From Nannocystaceae bacterium (lineage in GTDB: Bacteria; Myxococcota_A; Polyangia; Nannocystales; Nannocystaceae), in contig JAIBBS010000038.1 of NCBI GenBank assembly GCA_019694555.1, forward strand, positions 1 through 55,386: DNA of 55,386 bases, given 5' to 3'. Shown in pieces: positions 9,876-18,784 of this stretch; within the stretch, counting starts at the first letter, position 1; every line of letters begins with the position of its first letter. The notes beneath the pieces are model-generated. The model was not told the DNA's origin and searched no databases. It was given only the letters and a program-made list of their open reading frames with translations. Both the position numbers and the translations under genes were made by a program.

Positions 9876-10733
9876 ATGCCGCTGCGATTCGTGCACGTCT
9901 CCGACATCCATCTGCTCGACCTCGCCGGCGTGCGCCCGTGGCACTACTTCAACAAGCGCATCACCGGCCGGGTGAACCTCGCGCTCAAGCGACGGCGTGA
10001 GCACGACGAGCGCATCTTCGATGCGGTGCTCGAGCACGGCCTGCGGCTGGGCGCCGATCGCCTGGTCGTGACCGGCGATCTCACCAACTTGTCGCTGCCC
10101 TCGGAGTTCGCCCACGCGCGCGCGCGGCTGTCGGCCGCGGGCCTGCCGGTGACGGTGATCCCGGGCAACCACGACACCTATACCCGCGGCGCGGTCAAGC
10201 AGCGGCTGTTCGAGCGCCACTTCGCCGAGTTCATGATCGGCGAGCGCGACGACGACACCGAGTTCCCGTTCGTGCAGCGTCACGGCGCGGTCGCGCTGGT
10301 CGGCGTGTCGACCGGCATCGCCTCGCTGCCCCTGTTCGCGACCGGGCGCGTCGGCGTCGACCAGCTCGCGCGCCTCGACGGCATGCTCGCGCGCCTGGGC
10401 GACGACGGCCTGGTCCGCATCGTGCTCATCCACCATCCGCCGGTCGCGGGCGTGTCGAAGCCGCGCCACGACCTGCTCGATCTCGGTGCCTTCGGCGAGG
10501 TCATCGCCCGCCGCGGCGCCGAGCTGATCCTCCACGGCCACGAGCACCGCTGCGTGGACTCGTCGCTGGCCGGACCCACCGGCCCGGTGCCGGTCCACGG
10601 GGTCGCCTCGGGGACCTCGTGTTCCTCGCGGCCCGGCCGCCAGGCTTCGTTCTCATTCTACGAGGTCGATCGCGACCTCATCCATCGGGAGCGCTACACA
10701 TGGAACGGAACCGCATTCGATCGCGTGCACTGA
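9876..10733 (+). CDS. Calcineurin-like metallophosphoesterase
   Basis: A 285-residue cytoplasmic phosphoesterase with all five metal-ligand motifs in order: VSDIHLL (D-x-H), VTGDLTN (GD), PGNHD (GNH[DE]), LIHHPP and HGHEHR (GHxH). The type resembles the Icc/cyclic-nucleotide phosphodiesterase branch, but the substrate cannot be told from sequence. Its 3' end overlaps the start of the TPR lipoprotein by 34 bases, so the pair is likely one operon. An ATG further upstream would read through non-coding sequence. Confidence 0.9.
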   Translation: MPLRFVHVSDIHLLDLAGVRPWHYFNKRITGRVNLALKRRREHDERIFDAVLEHGLRLGADRLVVTGDLTNLSLPSEFAHARARLSAAGLPVTVIPGNHDTYTRGAVKQRLFERHFAEFMIGERDDDTEFPFVQRHGAVALVGVSTGIASLPLFATGRVGVDQLARLDGMLARLGDDGLVRIVLIHHPPVAGVSKPRHDLLDLGAFGEVIARRGAELILHGHEHRCVDSSLAGPTGPVPVHGVASGTSCSSRPGRQASFSFYEVDRDLIHRERYTWNGTAFDRVH

Positions 10734-12415
10734 CCCTGCTGCTGGGTCCTGCGCTGGGGCTCGGCCTGCTCTCGGGCGGCTGCAGCAACACGCTCGACAA
10801 GGCACGCATCGCCTGGTCCGACGGCGAGGGCGACTTCGATGAGGCCGAGGAGCTCTATCGCGACGCGATGGAGGAGCCGAAGTACGAGGACGAGGCGCGC
10901 AAGGAGCTGGTCGAGATCTACCTGCAACTCGCCCGCGAGCAGCGTGATCGACCCAAGGTCGCCGAGGGGCTGTACCGCAAGGCGCTCAAGCTCGATCCCA
11001 AGAACGAGGAGGCGCTCGAGGGCCGTGCGCGCGCGCTGCTGGGTCGCGGCATGCCCGACGAGGCCTTCGCGCTGGTCGAGGAGGGCATCAAGCACAAGTG
11101 CCGCGGATGCTCGCGACTGCTGACGGTGCTGCTCATCGATCGCGCGGACCGCTACTACCACGCGCAGATGTGGGCCGAGGCCGAGGCCGACTACGCGCGC
11201 GCGCTGTCGTTCATCCCCAACGCCGCGGTCGCGCTGGGCGTGGTCCGCTGCCGCATCGCACGCAAGGCCACCGAGGAGGCCGCCGCGGCCCTGGGCCCCG
11301 CCGCCGATCTCATCGGCGTGCACGACGTCGACCAGCGCGCGCAGTTCCTCGAGCTGCGCCGCCTGACGGTGCTGGCGCTGCTGGGCGAGGACAAGGCCGA
11401 GGCCTCCGATCGCCTGCTCGACCTGGCGCCCGCCGGCGTGGGTGCCGAGGAGCAGGTCGACCTCGCGCTCGAGGTCGCCTACGAGCTGCAGAAGCGTGGC
11501 AAGCCCGACATCGCGCTCGACCGTCTCGAGACCCTGGTCAAGCACGCCGACGAGGGCAAGCTCAAGGTCTCGGCCGAGCGCGTCGCCGATCTGCGCGACC
11601 GCGTCATCAGCCTGTACATCGCGCGCAGCGCGGTGCGCCTGAGCAAGAGCGACATCGCCGGCGCGGACGAGGACCTCGCGCGCGCGCTGCAGCTGCGGCC
11701 CAAGGATCCCTCGCTGCAGCTGCAGCGGGTGCTGACCATCGCGGGCAAGGGCAAGCTCGCGGACGCCGAGCAGGCCCTGGGCAAGATCGATCCCAGCACC
11801 GGCGGCTACGCGCAGGTGTGGTCGATCCTGCTGACCATCCGCGTGCACGAGATGATCGCCGGCGGCAAGATCGAGGACGCGCGCGCGCAGCTCGAGCGCG
11901 CCAAGTCCAAGACCCCCGATCTGCCCGAGGTCCACGTCGCGATGGCCGAGCTGCTCAGCCACACCGAGGTGACCATGCGCAAGAAGGACGCCGCGGAGGT
12001 CCGCGCGCGCGGCCTGGTGAAGTACCCCGGCGGCAAGGTCACGCGACTGGCCGAGGCGCTGTCCGAGCTCGACTGGTCCAAGCAGAGCATCTACGGCCTG
12101 GGCACCGCGTACCCGTACCGCGCGCCGGGCACGGAGCAGCGCATCGAGACGCTGCTGACCAACCTCGGCAAGGCCTATCCGTTCAAGGTCAAGTTCAACT
12201 CCACGCCGCAGACGGTGTTCGTGCTCAAGAACGATCGCGCCGAGCCCATCGACGCGACGCTCAAGTGCGGCACGATCAGCGCCGAGGCCAAGCTGACGCC
12301 GCAGTCGAGCTCGAAGCTGACGATCGCGAAGCCGGGCTTCTGCGAGATCAACTTCGGCGGCAAGTCCGCGACCATCGTCGCGGAGCCGTACACCGAGGTC
12401 GAGATCCCGCTCTGA
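10700..12415 (+). CDS. TPR-repeat lipoprotein
   Basis: A 571-residue lipoprotein (signal peptide with SGGC, Cys27) with many tetratricopeptide-like helical repeats. Examples are AEELYRDAM, ARKELVEIYLQLA, AEGLYRKALKLDPKNEEALEG, AEADYARALSFIPNAAVAL and ADEDLARALQLRPKDPSLQ. The last 110 residues form a different, beta-rich domain with two Cys (LKCGTISAEAKL and GFCEINFGGKSATI). TPR lipoproteins usually scaffold envelope complexes. No partner is known. The start overlaps the phosphoesterase gene, and the signal peptide supports this start. Confidence 0.85.
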   Translation: MERNRIRSRALTLLLGPALGLGLLSGGCSNTLDKARIAWSDGEGDFDEAEELYRDAMEEPKYEDEARKELVEIYLQLAREQRDRPKVAEGLYRKALKLDPKNEEALEGRARALLGRGMPDEAFALVEEGIKHKCRGCSRLLTVLLIDRADRYYHAQMWAEAEADYARALSFIPNAAVALGVVRCRIARKATEEAAAALGPAADLIGVHDVDQRAQFLELRRLTVLALLGEDKAEASDRLLDLAPAGVGAEEQVDLALEVAYELQKRGKPDIALDRLETLVKHADEGKLKVSAERVADLRDRVISLYIARSAVRLSKSDIAGADEDLARALQLRPKDPSLQLQRVLTIAGKGKLADAEQALGKIDPSTGGYAQVWSILLTIRVHEMIAGGKIEDARAQLERAKSKTPDLPEVHVAMAELLSHTEVTMRKKDAAEVRARGLVKYPGGKVTRLAEALSELDWSKQSIYGLGTAYPYRAPGTEQRIETLLTNLGKAYPFKVKFNSTPQTVFVLKNDRAEPIDATLKCGTISAEAKLTPQSSSKLTIAKPGFCEINFGGKSATIVAEPYTEVEIPL

Positions 12416-12561
12416 GCCCGGCGCCCGGTTCGGCCCGCCGCGGCCGGCCCAGCCGCGGACGGCGGAGGTCCCCGCGCCGCGCGGGCCGGCCCACTGCGCC
12501 GCTTCGCGGGGCCCCCGGCGGCGCCAGCCGTGGCGCTGTGCTGCCCGATCGGCCGCGCCCC

Positions 12562-12570
12562 TGGTAGAGT
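12562..12570 (+). promoter_or_regulatory. Candidate extended -10 element (TGGTAGAGT)
   Basis: TGGTAGAGT ends 8 bases before the GTG of the kinase gene, which would make that message nearly leaderless. It lies in a 163-base gap that otherwise shows only GC-rich sequence. Confidence 0.35.
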
Positions 12571-12578
12571 TTGAAGGC

Positions 12579-13802
12579 GTGCCAAGCTGCCCCCACCGCA
12601 AGATCCGTCCGCTGGGCGAGGGTGCGGTTGGCGACGTGCATCTGTGCGTCGACGTCTTTCGACGTCGGCTCGTGGTGGTGAAGTGGCTGCGCGCCGAGGT
12701 GCACGAAGGCAGCGAGGCGGCGGTCCGTTTCCAGCGCGAGGCCCAGCTGATGAGCGGCGCCAACTTCGACGGCGTCATCAAGGTCGAGCACTTCGGTAGC
12801 GACGAGTACGGCCGCACGTGGATGGCGATGGAGTTCGTCGACGGCGTCTCGCCCGCCGGCGCCATCACCGAGGGGGACACCTGGGGCGTGCATCGCCTGA
12901 TGGTCGGCGTCGGTCGCAGCCTCGACGAGCTGCACGGCCTGGGCGTGGTCCACCGCGACCTCAAGCCCGACAACGTGCTGCTGCGCAACCAGCCCAACGG
13001 CTGGGAGCCGGTGATCATCGACCTGGGCATCGCGAAGTGGCTCGCGCACGAGGCCGCGACCGCGACCGGCTCGGTGTTCGGCACGCCGCACTACATGAGC
13101 CCCGAGCAGTTCCGCGACACCAAGCACGTCGGGCCCGCGACCGATCGCTACGCCCTGGCCGTGATCGCGTTCGAGCTGCTGTCGGGGCGGCTGCCCTACG
13201 ACGGTCGCAGCCTGCCGGAGCTGCTGCACCAGCACATGGAGGCCGAGATTCCGCCGCTGTCGATCGCGGTGCGCGGCCGCAACCGCGCGACGGTGATGGA
13301 CAACGCGGTGCTGGCCGAGTCGCGCCACGCCTCGCCGCACCTCGACGCGTTCATGCGCCGCGCCATGGCCAAGCTGCCGGCGTCGCGCTTCGGCTCGGGT
13401 CGCGAGATGGGCGCGGCGTTCCGCACCGCGGCCGAGGCCGACGGGCTGTGGTACGAGCCGACCTCGGTCGAGCCGCTGTTCGAGCAGCTGGCGCGACCGA
13501 TCGTCGAGATGACCCACGGCGGCAACACCAAGCGCTTCGACATGCGCGAGGGCCCGGTCGTGATCGGGCGCCACGAGGCCTGTCAGTTCGTGGTCACCTC
13601 GCCGCGCATGAGCCGGCTGCACGCGTGCATCTACGCCCACCGCGGCCGCATCTGGATCGCGGATCTGCAGAGCCAAAACGGCACGCAGTACCAGGGCCGC
13701 GCGCTCACCAGCGGCGTGCCGGTGCCGATCCGCGTCGACGGTGAGGGTGCGCCGATCCGGCTGTACGATCAGGACATCGAGATCCGCGCGGTCGAGTCGT
13801 AG
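12579..13802 (+). CDS. Ser/Thr protein kinase with C-terminal FHA domain
   Basis: A 407-residue soluble Hanks-type kinase. Seen in order: glycine loop GEGAVG (13-18), Lys35 in VVVKWL, catalytic HRDLKPDN (125-132), DLG (148-150, in place of DFG), and SPE (174-176) after a TGSVFGTPHYM activation loop. A phosphothreonine-binding FHA domain occupies about 320-405, with IGRHE, MSRLHA and SQNGTQY. There is no membrane helix. The FHA domain could bind the kinase's own or a partner's phosphosites. The octahaem cytochrome gene begins 2 bases after its stop, so the two are probably co-transcribed. The start is GTG. Confidence 0.93.
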   Translation: MPSCPHRKIRPLGEGAVGDVHLCVDVFRRRLVVVKWLRAEVHEGSEAAVRFQREAQLMSGANFDGVIKVEHFGSDEYGRTWMAMEFVDGVSPAGAITEGDTWGVHRLMVGVGRSLDELHGLGVVHRDLKPDNVLLRNQPNGWEPVIIDLGIAKWLAHEAATATGSVFGTPHYMSPEQFRDTKHVGPATDRYALAVIAFELLSGRLPYDGRSLPELLHQHMEAEIPPLSIAVRGRNRATVMDNAVLAESRHASPHLDAFMRRAMAKLPASRFGSGREMGAAFRTAAEADGLWYEPTSVEPLFEQLARPIVEMTHGGNTKRFDMREGPVVIGRHEACQFVVTSPRMSRLHACIYAHRGRIWIADLQSQNGTQYQGRALTSGVPVPIRVDGEGAPIRLYDQDIEIRAVES

Positions 13803-13804
13803 CC

Positions 13805-15640
13805 ATGGCCGGCGCGCGCTGGCCGACCCTGGTGTTGTTCGGTCCTGCGGTCGCATGGTTGGCGCTCGCCACCGCCGGTAGCGCGGCGGCGCTGCTCGAC
13901 GGCGACGACTGGGGCCCGCCCGCACGGCGCGACGCGACCGTGGCGGGTGCGGACGCGTGCCGGCGCTGCCACCTGCCGCAGTGGCGCAGCTGGCACGACA
14001 GCTACCATCGCACGATGACGCAGCCGACCGCGGCGCCGGGGTTCGAGCCCGCAGCGCCGTTTGCCGGCGAGCGCCTCGCGGCGCTGGGCTTCGTCGCGAC
14101 GCTCTCGCGCGACGGCGACGGTCGGCCGCACGTGCGCGTGGTGCCCGAGGCGGGCGACGATGCCGGCGGCACGCCGCTGCTCGATGCGCGCGTCGAGCTC
14201 GCGGTCGGCAGCCACCGCGTGCAGCAGTACGTCGCGCGGCTCGATCGCGGCGGCGGCGAGGGCGAGCTGTGGCGACTGCCGCTGGCGTGGCACATCGGCG
14301 AGGCGCGCTGGATCCACCTCAACACCGCGTTTCTCGCCCCCGACGGCGAGCCCGGCAGCGAGGCCGACTTCATGCGGCACCTGTCGCGCTACAACGACAA
14401 CTGCCTCTTTTGTCACAACACCGAGCCCAACCCCGGGCTCGCGGCCGACGGACGCTGGCACAGCGCGGTGGGGCAGTGGGGCATCGCGTGCGAGGCCTGC
14501 CACGGTCCGGCCGCGGCGCACGTGCAGCGCCACGACGCGCCGCTGCGACGGGTGTGGTCGGCGCTGGGCGACGACGGCACCGTGGTCGATCCGCAGGCGC
14601 TCGCGCCCGGGCTCGCGACCGACGTGTGCGGTCGCTGCCACGGCCAGCGCATCGGCCACGACATCGCCACGATCCTCGCGCACGGTGACGGCTTCCGACC
14701 CGGTGAGCCGCTCGCGAACGTGTCGCGGCCGATCCTGCGCGACGCGACCGTGGGCGACGATCCACAGCCCCACTTCCGCGGCCGCTTCTGGCCCGACGGC
14801 AGCGCGCGGCTGTCGGCGCACGAGTACCAGGCGCTGCTGGCCTCGCCGTGCCACCAAGACGGCGCCGGGCTGCAGTGCGGCGACTGTCACGCGATGCACG
14901 GCCCCACGCCGGCGATGCAGCTGCGCAGCGACTGGGATCCCACGCGCAGCTGCACGCGCTGCCACGACGCCCTCGCGTTGTCGGGTGCGACCGCGCCCGC
15001 GGGGCACGGCGGCCACGGCGACGCGCTCGACTGCGTCGCGTGCCACATGCCGCGCACCAGCTACGGCCTGCTGCAGGGGATGATCAGCCATCGCATCGGC
15101 AGCCCCGATCCCGCGGCGGCGGTGGGACTGCACGACCGACCCGACGCGTGCACGCAGTGCCACGTCGATCGCTCGCGCAGCTGGGCGGTCGCGAGCCTGC
15201 CGGCGCTGGGCCTGCCCGCACACGCGCCCGCGCGCGCCGAGGATCCGCGCGAGCGCTGGGGCTCGCGCATCCTGCTCGATCTGCACGGCGGCGATCCGAT
15301 CCAGCGTGCGCTCGCGGTCGACGCGCTGGCGCGGCCGGACGCGCCGGTGGATCCGCGCGTGCGGCTGTCCTGGCTGCTCGACGCGCTGGTCGACGACTAC
15401 GCCGCGGTGCGGTTCATGGCCTGGGTCGGTGCGCGCGCACTCGCAGCGGAGTCGGGCCTCGATGCGGCCGTGACCGACGCGCTGGCGGGCTTCGACCCCG
15501 AGGCCGCCGTGCAGACGCGGCTGGCGACGTGGCAGCAGCTGCGCCGGGCGCTGGGGCCGGGTCCGTTCGACGACGCGCCCGAGCGCGCGCTCGAGCTCGA
15601 GGCCAGCCGCGACGCGGTCGCGATCTGGATCGGAGAGTAG
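13805..15640 (+). CDS. Octahaem c-type cytochrome-family protein
   Basis: A 611-residue exported protein. The N-terminus has a hydrophobic signal or anchor (about 7-30). Eight CxxCH motifs are present (CRRCH, CLFCH, CEACH, CGRCH, CGDCH, CTRCH, CVACH, CTQCH), so up to eight haems. The CEACHGPAAAH and CGDCHAMHGP segments and a C-terminal helical region match multihaem cytochromes with HEAT-like tails, some tied to nitrite or sulfur redox. The electron donor and acceptor are unknown. It directly follows the kinase-FHA gene (2-base gap), an unusual pairing. The start ATG is right after the kinase stop. Confidence 0.85.
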   Translation: MAGARWPTLVLFGPAVAWLALATAGSAAALLDGDDWGPPARRDATVAGADACRRCHLPQWRSWHDSYHRTMTQPTAAPGFEPAAPFAGERLAALGFVATLSRDGDGRPHVRVVPEAGDDAGGTPLLDARVELAVGSHRVQQYVARLDRGGGEGELWRLPLAWHIGEARWIHLNTAFLAPDGEPGSEADFMRHLSRYNDNCLFCHNTEPNPGLAADGRWHSAVGQWGIACEACHGPAAAHVQRHDAPLRRVWSALGDDGTVVDPQALAPGLATDVCGRCHGQRIGHDIATILAHGDGFRPGEPLANVSRPILRDATVGDDPQPHFRGRFWPDGSARLSAHEYQALLASPCHQDGAGLQCGDCHAMHGPTPAMQLRSDWDPTRSCTRCHDALALSGATAPAGHGGHGDALDCVACHMPRTSYGLLQGMISHRIGSPDPAAAVGLHDRPDACTQCHVDRSRSWAVASLPALGLPAHAPARAEDPRERWGSRILLDLHGGDPIQRALAVDALARPDAPVDPRVRLSWLLDALVDDYAAVRFMAWVGARALAAESGLDAAVTDALAGFDPEAAVQTRLATWQQLRRALGPGPFDDAPERALELEASRDAVAIWIGE

Positions 15641-15658
15641 CGACCGCGCGCGGCCGCC

Positions 15659-15667
15659 TGCTAGCAT
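15659..15667 (+). promoter_or_regulatory. Candidate extended -10 element (TGCTAGCAT)
   Basis: TGCTAGCAT lies 26 bases before the GTG of the small membrane protein and 8 bases before an in-frame TTG at 15676 that is the alternative start. Same form as the other TGnTAg elements. Confidence 0.35.
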
Positions 15668-15693
15668 CGCGGGCGTTGGACGAAGGTCGTCAC

Positions 15694-16071
15694 GTGCGCG
15701 CGTCGGTGGGGCTGCTCGCGCTGTTCCTGGGCAGCGGGCTGTGGCTCGAGGCGATGATCGGCCTGCGCGCGGGCGGCTGGGTCGACGATCCGCTGCGGCG
15801 CGAGTTCCTGCGCCTGGGGCACGCCCACGGCGGTCTGCTGGCGCTGGTGAACCTCGCGCTGGCGTGGGCGATGACGAAGCTGCAGACGCCCGATGGCTGG
15901 GCCCGGCGCATCCGCGTCGCCGCGTGGCTGGGTGCGCTCGCGGTCGGCGTGGGCTTCTTCGGCGGTGGACTGTGGCACGGCGCCGCCGACCCCGGGCCGC
16001 TGGTGCTGATCGTGCCCGCGGGCGCGATGATGCTGGTGGCCAGCTGCGTCGCGGTCGCGATGGTGCGCTGA
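15694..16071 (+). CDS. Four-helix membrane protein, unknown function
   Basis: About 125 residues from the GTG (131 if the TTG at 15676 is used). Four hydrophobic segments are seen: VGLLALFLGSGLWLEAMIGL, GLLALVNLALAWAM, VAAWLGALAVGVGFFGGGLW and LVLIVPAGAMMLVASCVAVAM. A conserved-looking LGHAHGGLL at the start of helix two could bind metal or haem through its two His. No family is recognised with confidence. It follows the octahaem cytochrome, so a redox role in the membrane is possible but unproven. The frame carries on in the same strand and ends 12 bases before a convergent gene. Confidence 0.65.
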   Translation: MRASVGLLALFLGSGLWLEAMIGLRAGGWVDDPLRREFLRLGHAHGGLLALVNLALAWAMTKLQTPDGWARRIRVAAWLGALAVGVGFFGGGLWHGAADPGPLVLIVPAGAMMLVASCVAVAMVR

Positions 16072-16082
16072 GCCGCGCCGCG

Positions 16083-16682
16083 TCACGGCCGCGCGAACAG
16101 CTCGAGCTGCGCGCGTGGCTGCGTCGCGCTCGGCTCGGGCGCCGGCGGCGGGGTGGCGCGCTCGCGCGAGCGCACCGGCGGCGGCAGCAGCTGGCGCGCC
16201 AGCGACGACTCGCGGCGGAAGAAGCCCTCGGTGTGGAAGGTGTCGCGCAGGCCGTGCAGCTCGAAGTCGAAGTGGTGGCAGAGCTCGTGCAGCAGCGTGC
16301 GCACGAAGGTGCGCAGCGCCACCGGTCGCTCGTGCGCCGCGGTCCGCATCCACACGCGGATGACCGCGGGCGCGTCGGGCTCGCGCTCGTAGAGCCCGTG
16401 CAGCTCCGCGCTCGCGCTCGAGGGCCGGCGCGCCAGCACGCGCACGATCGGCAGCGCCGCGCCGAGCTGTTCGCACAGCGCGGCGGTCAACGCCCGCACC
16501 GCCGCGCCGGTGAGGCGGCGATCGTCGGCCGCGAGCCCGCGCGCGATCGCGGGCACGTGCGCGCGCACGGCTTCGGGCGCGGGCACGGTCACGGTCGTGA
16601 TCGCATCCGAGGCGCGGTAGGTGGCCTTGTCGCGCGACGACAGCCGTCGGTAGTAGGCGTAGGGCACCGGCGCATCGAGCAT
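16083..16682 (-). CDS. SprT-like zinc metallopeptidase-domain protein
   Basis: A 199-residue protein with a HELCHHFDF zinc motif (HExxH) about two-thirds along, followed by LRDTFHTEGFFRRES, which supplies further candidate ligands. This layout matches SprT-like and M-type minimal metallopeptidase domains. The N-terminal part is helical with TGAAVRALTAALCEQLG and a strand RVWMRTAAHE. The C-terminus is Pro/Gln-rich and probably disordered. No signal peptide is seen, so it is cytoplasmic. The substrate is unknown. It lies 9 bases downstream of the cardiolipin synthase gene on the same strand. Confidence 0.75.
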   Translation of the reverse strand: MLDAPVPYAYYRRLSSRDKATYRASDAITTVTVPAPEAVRAHVPAIARGLAADDRRLTGAAVRALTAALCEQLGAALPIVRVLARRPSSASAELHGLYEREPDAPAVIRVWMRTAAHERPVALRTFVRTLLHELCHHFDFELHGLRDTFHTEGFFRRESSLARQLLPPPVRSRERATPPPAPEPSATQPRAQLELFARP

Positions 16683-16691
16683 ACGCCGGCG

Positions 16692-18272
16692 TCACAGCAT
16701 CGGCGAGAGCACCCGCGCCACGCCCTCGCCCAGCCGCCGCGACCACGCCAGGTGCTCGCGCGCGCCCGGCTCGACCTCCTGCGCCGCGGCGAGATCCTCG
16801 ATGAACCGCGCCGCGAACGCGCGGGCGATCTCCGCGTCGTAGAACATCGCGATGATCTCGTAGTTGAGGTGGAAGCTGCGCACGTCCATGTTGGCCGAGC
16901 CCACCAGCGAGACGTCGTCGAACAGCGCGTACTTCGCGTGCAGCATGCCGGCGTGGTACTCGAACACGCGCGCGCCGGCGTCGAACAGCTCGTCGTAGTA
17001 GCTCGCGGCCGCGAGCGCGACCAGACGCGAGTCGTTGACCGGCGCCGACGGCACGATGATGCGCACGTCGACGCCGCGCAGCGCCGCGGTGCGCAGCGCC
17101 AGCAGCAACGGCTCGTCGGGCACCAGGTACGGCGTCACCAACCACACCCGCGCGGTCGCGATCGCGATGGCTGCGACGATCTGCGCCGCGATGGCCTGAT
17201 CGTTGGGCGCGTCGGGACCGCTGGGGATGATCTGGACCAGCGGCCCCGCGGCCGCGGCCGCACGCGGCACCAGCCCGTGGTACGGGTCGCCCTGACGCAG
17301 CCGACGCTCGCGCTCGCTCTCGCCGCGCAGCCGCGGCAGCCGTCGTCGGGGCCGCCGCGCGTCGAGGTGCTGCAGCGCCGACGGGTGCTGTCCGTGGACG
17401 TCGATGACCTGGCCGGTGGTCGCGAGCCAGTCCTCGAGGAACACCGCGTCGAGGCCCAGCACCGCGTCGCCGGCGAGCTCGACCATGATGTCGCGCCAGC
17501 GCACGCTGGCGGTGCGACCGCTGTACTCGTCGCCGACGTTGACGCCGCCGATGAAGCCGCGCTCACCGTCGGCGACCAGCAGCTTGCGATGGTTGCGGAA
17601 GTTCAGCCGCGCGCGCCAGGGCCAGTGCAGCCGCACGCGGCCGAAGCGTGCGACCGTGCCGCCGGCGTCGAGCAGCGGGGCGAACAGCGCGTCGGCGTGG
17701 AAGCTGCCGATGTCGTCGACCAGCACGCGCACGCGCACGCCCTGACGCGCGCGTGCGGCCAGCCGCGCGACCAGGTCGCGGCCGGTCTCGTCGTCGTGCC
17801 AGATGTAGAACAGCAGGTGCACGAAGTGCTCGGCGCCGTCGATGGCGCGACGCATCGCCGCGAAGATCTCGGCCGGGTCCGAGTGCACCTGCACCGTGCT
17901 CGCGCGCCGCACCGGCGCGGTCGCGGTCGCGACCGCGAGTCGGACCAGGCCCCGGGGCAGCGGCGCCAGCTCGTCGGGCAGCGCCTCGATGCGCGCGAAG
18001 CCCCGCAGCGCGTCGAACGGGCGCACGATTCGGCGCGCGCGCGCGCGTCGAGTGCGTCGCGCGCGGCGGCTGAGCAGCAGGTAGACCACCAGGCCCAGCA
18101 CCGGCACGAACACCAGCGCCAACACCAGCGCCAACGTCGTGGTCGGGCGACGCCGCTCGAGCACGACCACCAGCGAGATCGCGACGGCGTAGGCCACGAA
18201 CGCCAGCTCGATCAGCCACGTGGACAGCTCGGGCCACGCGATCGCGAGCGGGATGGGCCCGGGCAGCGGCAC
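16692..18272 (-). CDS. cls: Cardiolipin synthase (phospholipase D family)
   Basis: A 526-residue membrane enzyme that joins two phosphatidylglycerols to make cardiolipin. Two N-terminal membrane helices (WLIELAFVAYAVAISLVVVL and ALVLALVFVPVLGLVVYLLL) precede two HKD phosphodiesterase motifs. These are NHRKLLVADGERGFIGGVN and LHAKYALFDDVSLVGSANMD, with the matching VNVGDEYSG and NMDVRSFHLNYE segments. A PYLVPDEPLL stretch sits between, as in the family. Both catalytic halves are complete. The start is GTG at 18272. Likely transcribed together with the SprT-like gene. Confidence 0.93.
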   Translation of the reverse strand: MPLPGPIPLAIAWPELSTWLIELAFVAYAVAISLVVVLERRRPTTTLALVLALVFVPVLGLVVYLLLSRRARRTRRARARRIVRPFDALRGFARIEALPDELAPLPRGLVRLAVATATAPVRRASTVQVHSDPAEIFAAMRRAIDGAEHFVHLLFYIWHDDETGRDLVARLAARARQGVRVRVLVDDIGSFHADALFAPLLDAGGTVARFGRVRLHWPWRARLNFRNHRKLLVADGERGFIGGVNVGDEYSGRTASVRWRDIMVELAGDAVLGLDAVFLEDWLATTGQVIDVHGQHPSALQHLDARRPRRRLPRLRGESERERRLRQGDPYHGLVPRAAAAAGPLVQIIPSGPDAPNDQAIAAQIVAAIAIATARVWLVTPYLVPDEPLLLALRTAALRGVDVRIIVPSAPVNDSRLVALAAASYYDELFDAGARVFEYHAGMLHAKYALFDDVSLVGSANMDVRSFHLNYEIIAMFYDAEIARAFAARFIEDLAAAQEVEPGAREHLAWSRRLGEGVARVLSPML

Positions 18273-18342
18273 GCGGCCACGATCATAGGCGCGCGCGCCG
18301 GCGCTCGCAGCCGCGGCCGGACTCGGGGCTCACGACCGGCTG

Positions 18343-18744
18343 CTAGCACACGGCGCTGCCGAGGCCGCCGGCGATGCACGAGCGTGCGTCCGGGTCGTCG
18401 AGCCACGCGCGGCGGCACTGCAGCGGCTCGGCCGAGGCCGCGTCGGCCACGACCGCGTCGCACCGCGCCAGGCAGGTGTCGGGCTCGTCCAGCGTGCCGG
18501 GGCAGGCATCGAACAACACCTGGCAGTACTCGGCGCACAGCGCCGGGCTCGCGTCGGCGCTGGGGCGTCGTGCCTCGGTCGCGGCCGCGGCGGCCGGCCG
18601 TGGCGGGCGGGCCGCGGTCGGCGGCGCGTCGTCTTCGGGGTCGCGCTCACGCTCGTCGCAGCCGGCCGCGAGCGTGGCGAGCGCAGCCACTGCGATGCAG
18701 GCGGCGATGCGGCCATGCAGCCGCGCGGGGGTGCGAGGCACCAT
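18343..18744 (-). CDS. Cys-rich lipoprotein, unknown function
   Basis: A 133-residue predicted lipoprotein: signal peptide with LAAGC, an acidic/Pro/Ala linker, then a small domain with seven cysteines (SPALCAEYCQVLFDACPG, EPDTCLARCDAV, LQCRRAWL, SCIAGGLGSAVC). The paired CxxxC spacing suggests a disulfide-bonded helical fold. Small lipoproteins of this style are common in Myxococcota genomes, but none is characterised that I can name. Upstream ATGs in the frame would run into the divergent gene, so the start with a proper signal peptide is chosen. Confidence 0.7.
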   Translation of the reverse strand: MVPRTPARLHGRIAACIAVAALATLAAGCDERERDPEDDAPPTAARPPRPAAAAATEARRPSADASPALCAEYCQVLFDACPGTLDEPDTCLARCDAVVADAASAEPLQCRRAWLDDPDARSCIAGGLGSAVC

Positions 18745-18784
18745 GCGTGCACCATCGACCAGAGCCGGCCGGGATTGAGCCGCG

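Noticed and set aside
9605..9907. Upstream extension of aspS
   Set aside because: Arg/Pro-rich sequence typical of an out-of-use GC-rich frame; the ATG at 9604 gives the standard AspRS N-terminus.
18340..18348. TGCTAGCAC on the plus strand as a promoter
   Set aside because: It overlaps the stop of the minus-strand lipoprotein and is more than 400 bases from the next plus-strand gene.
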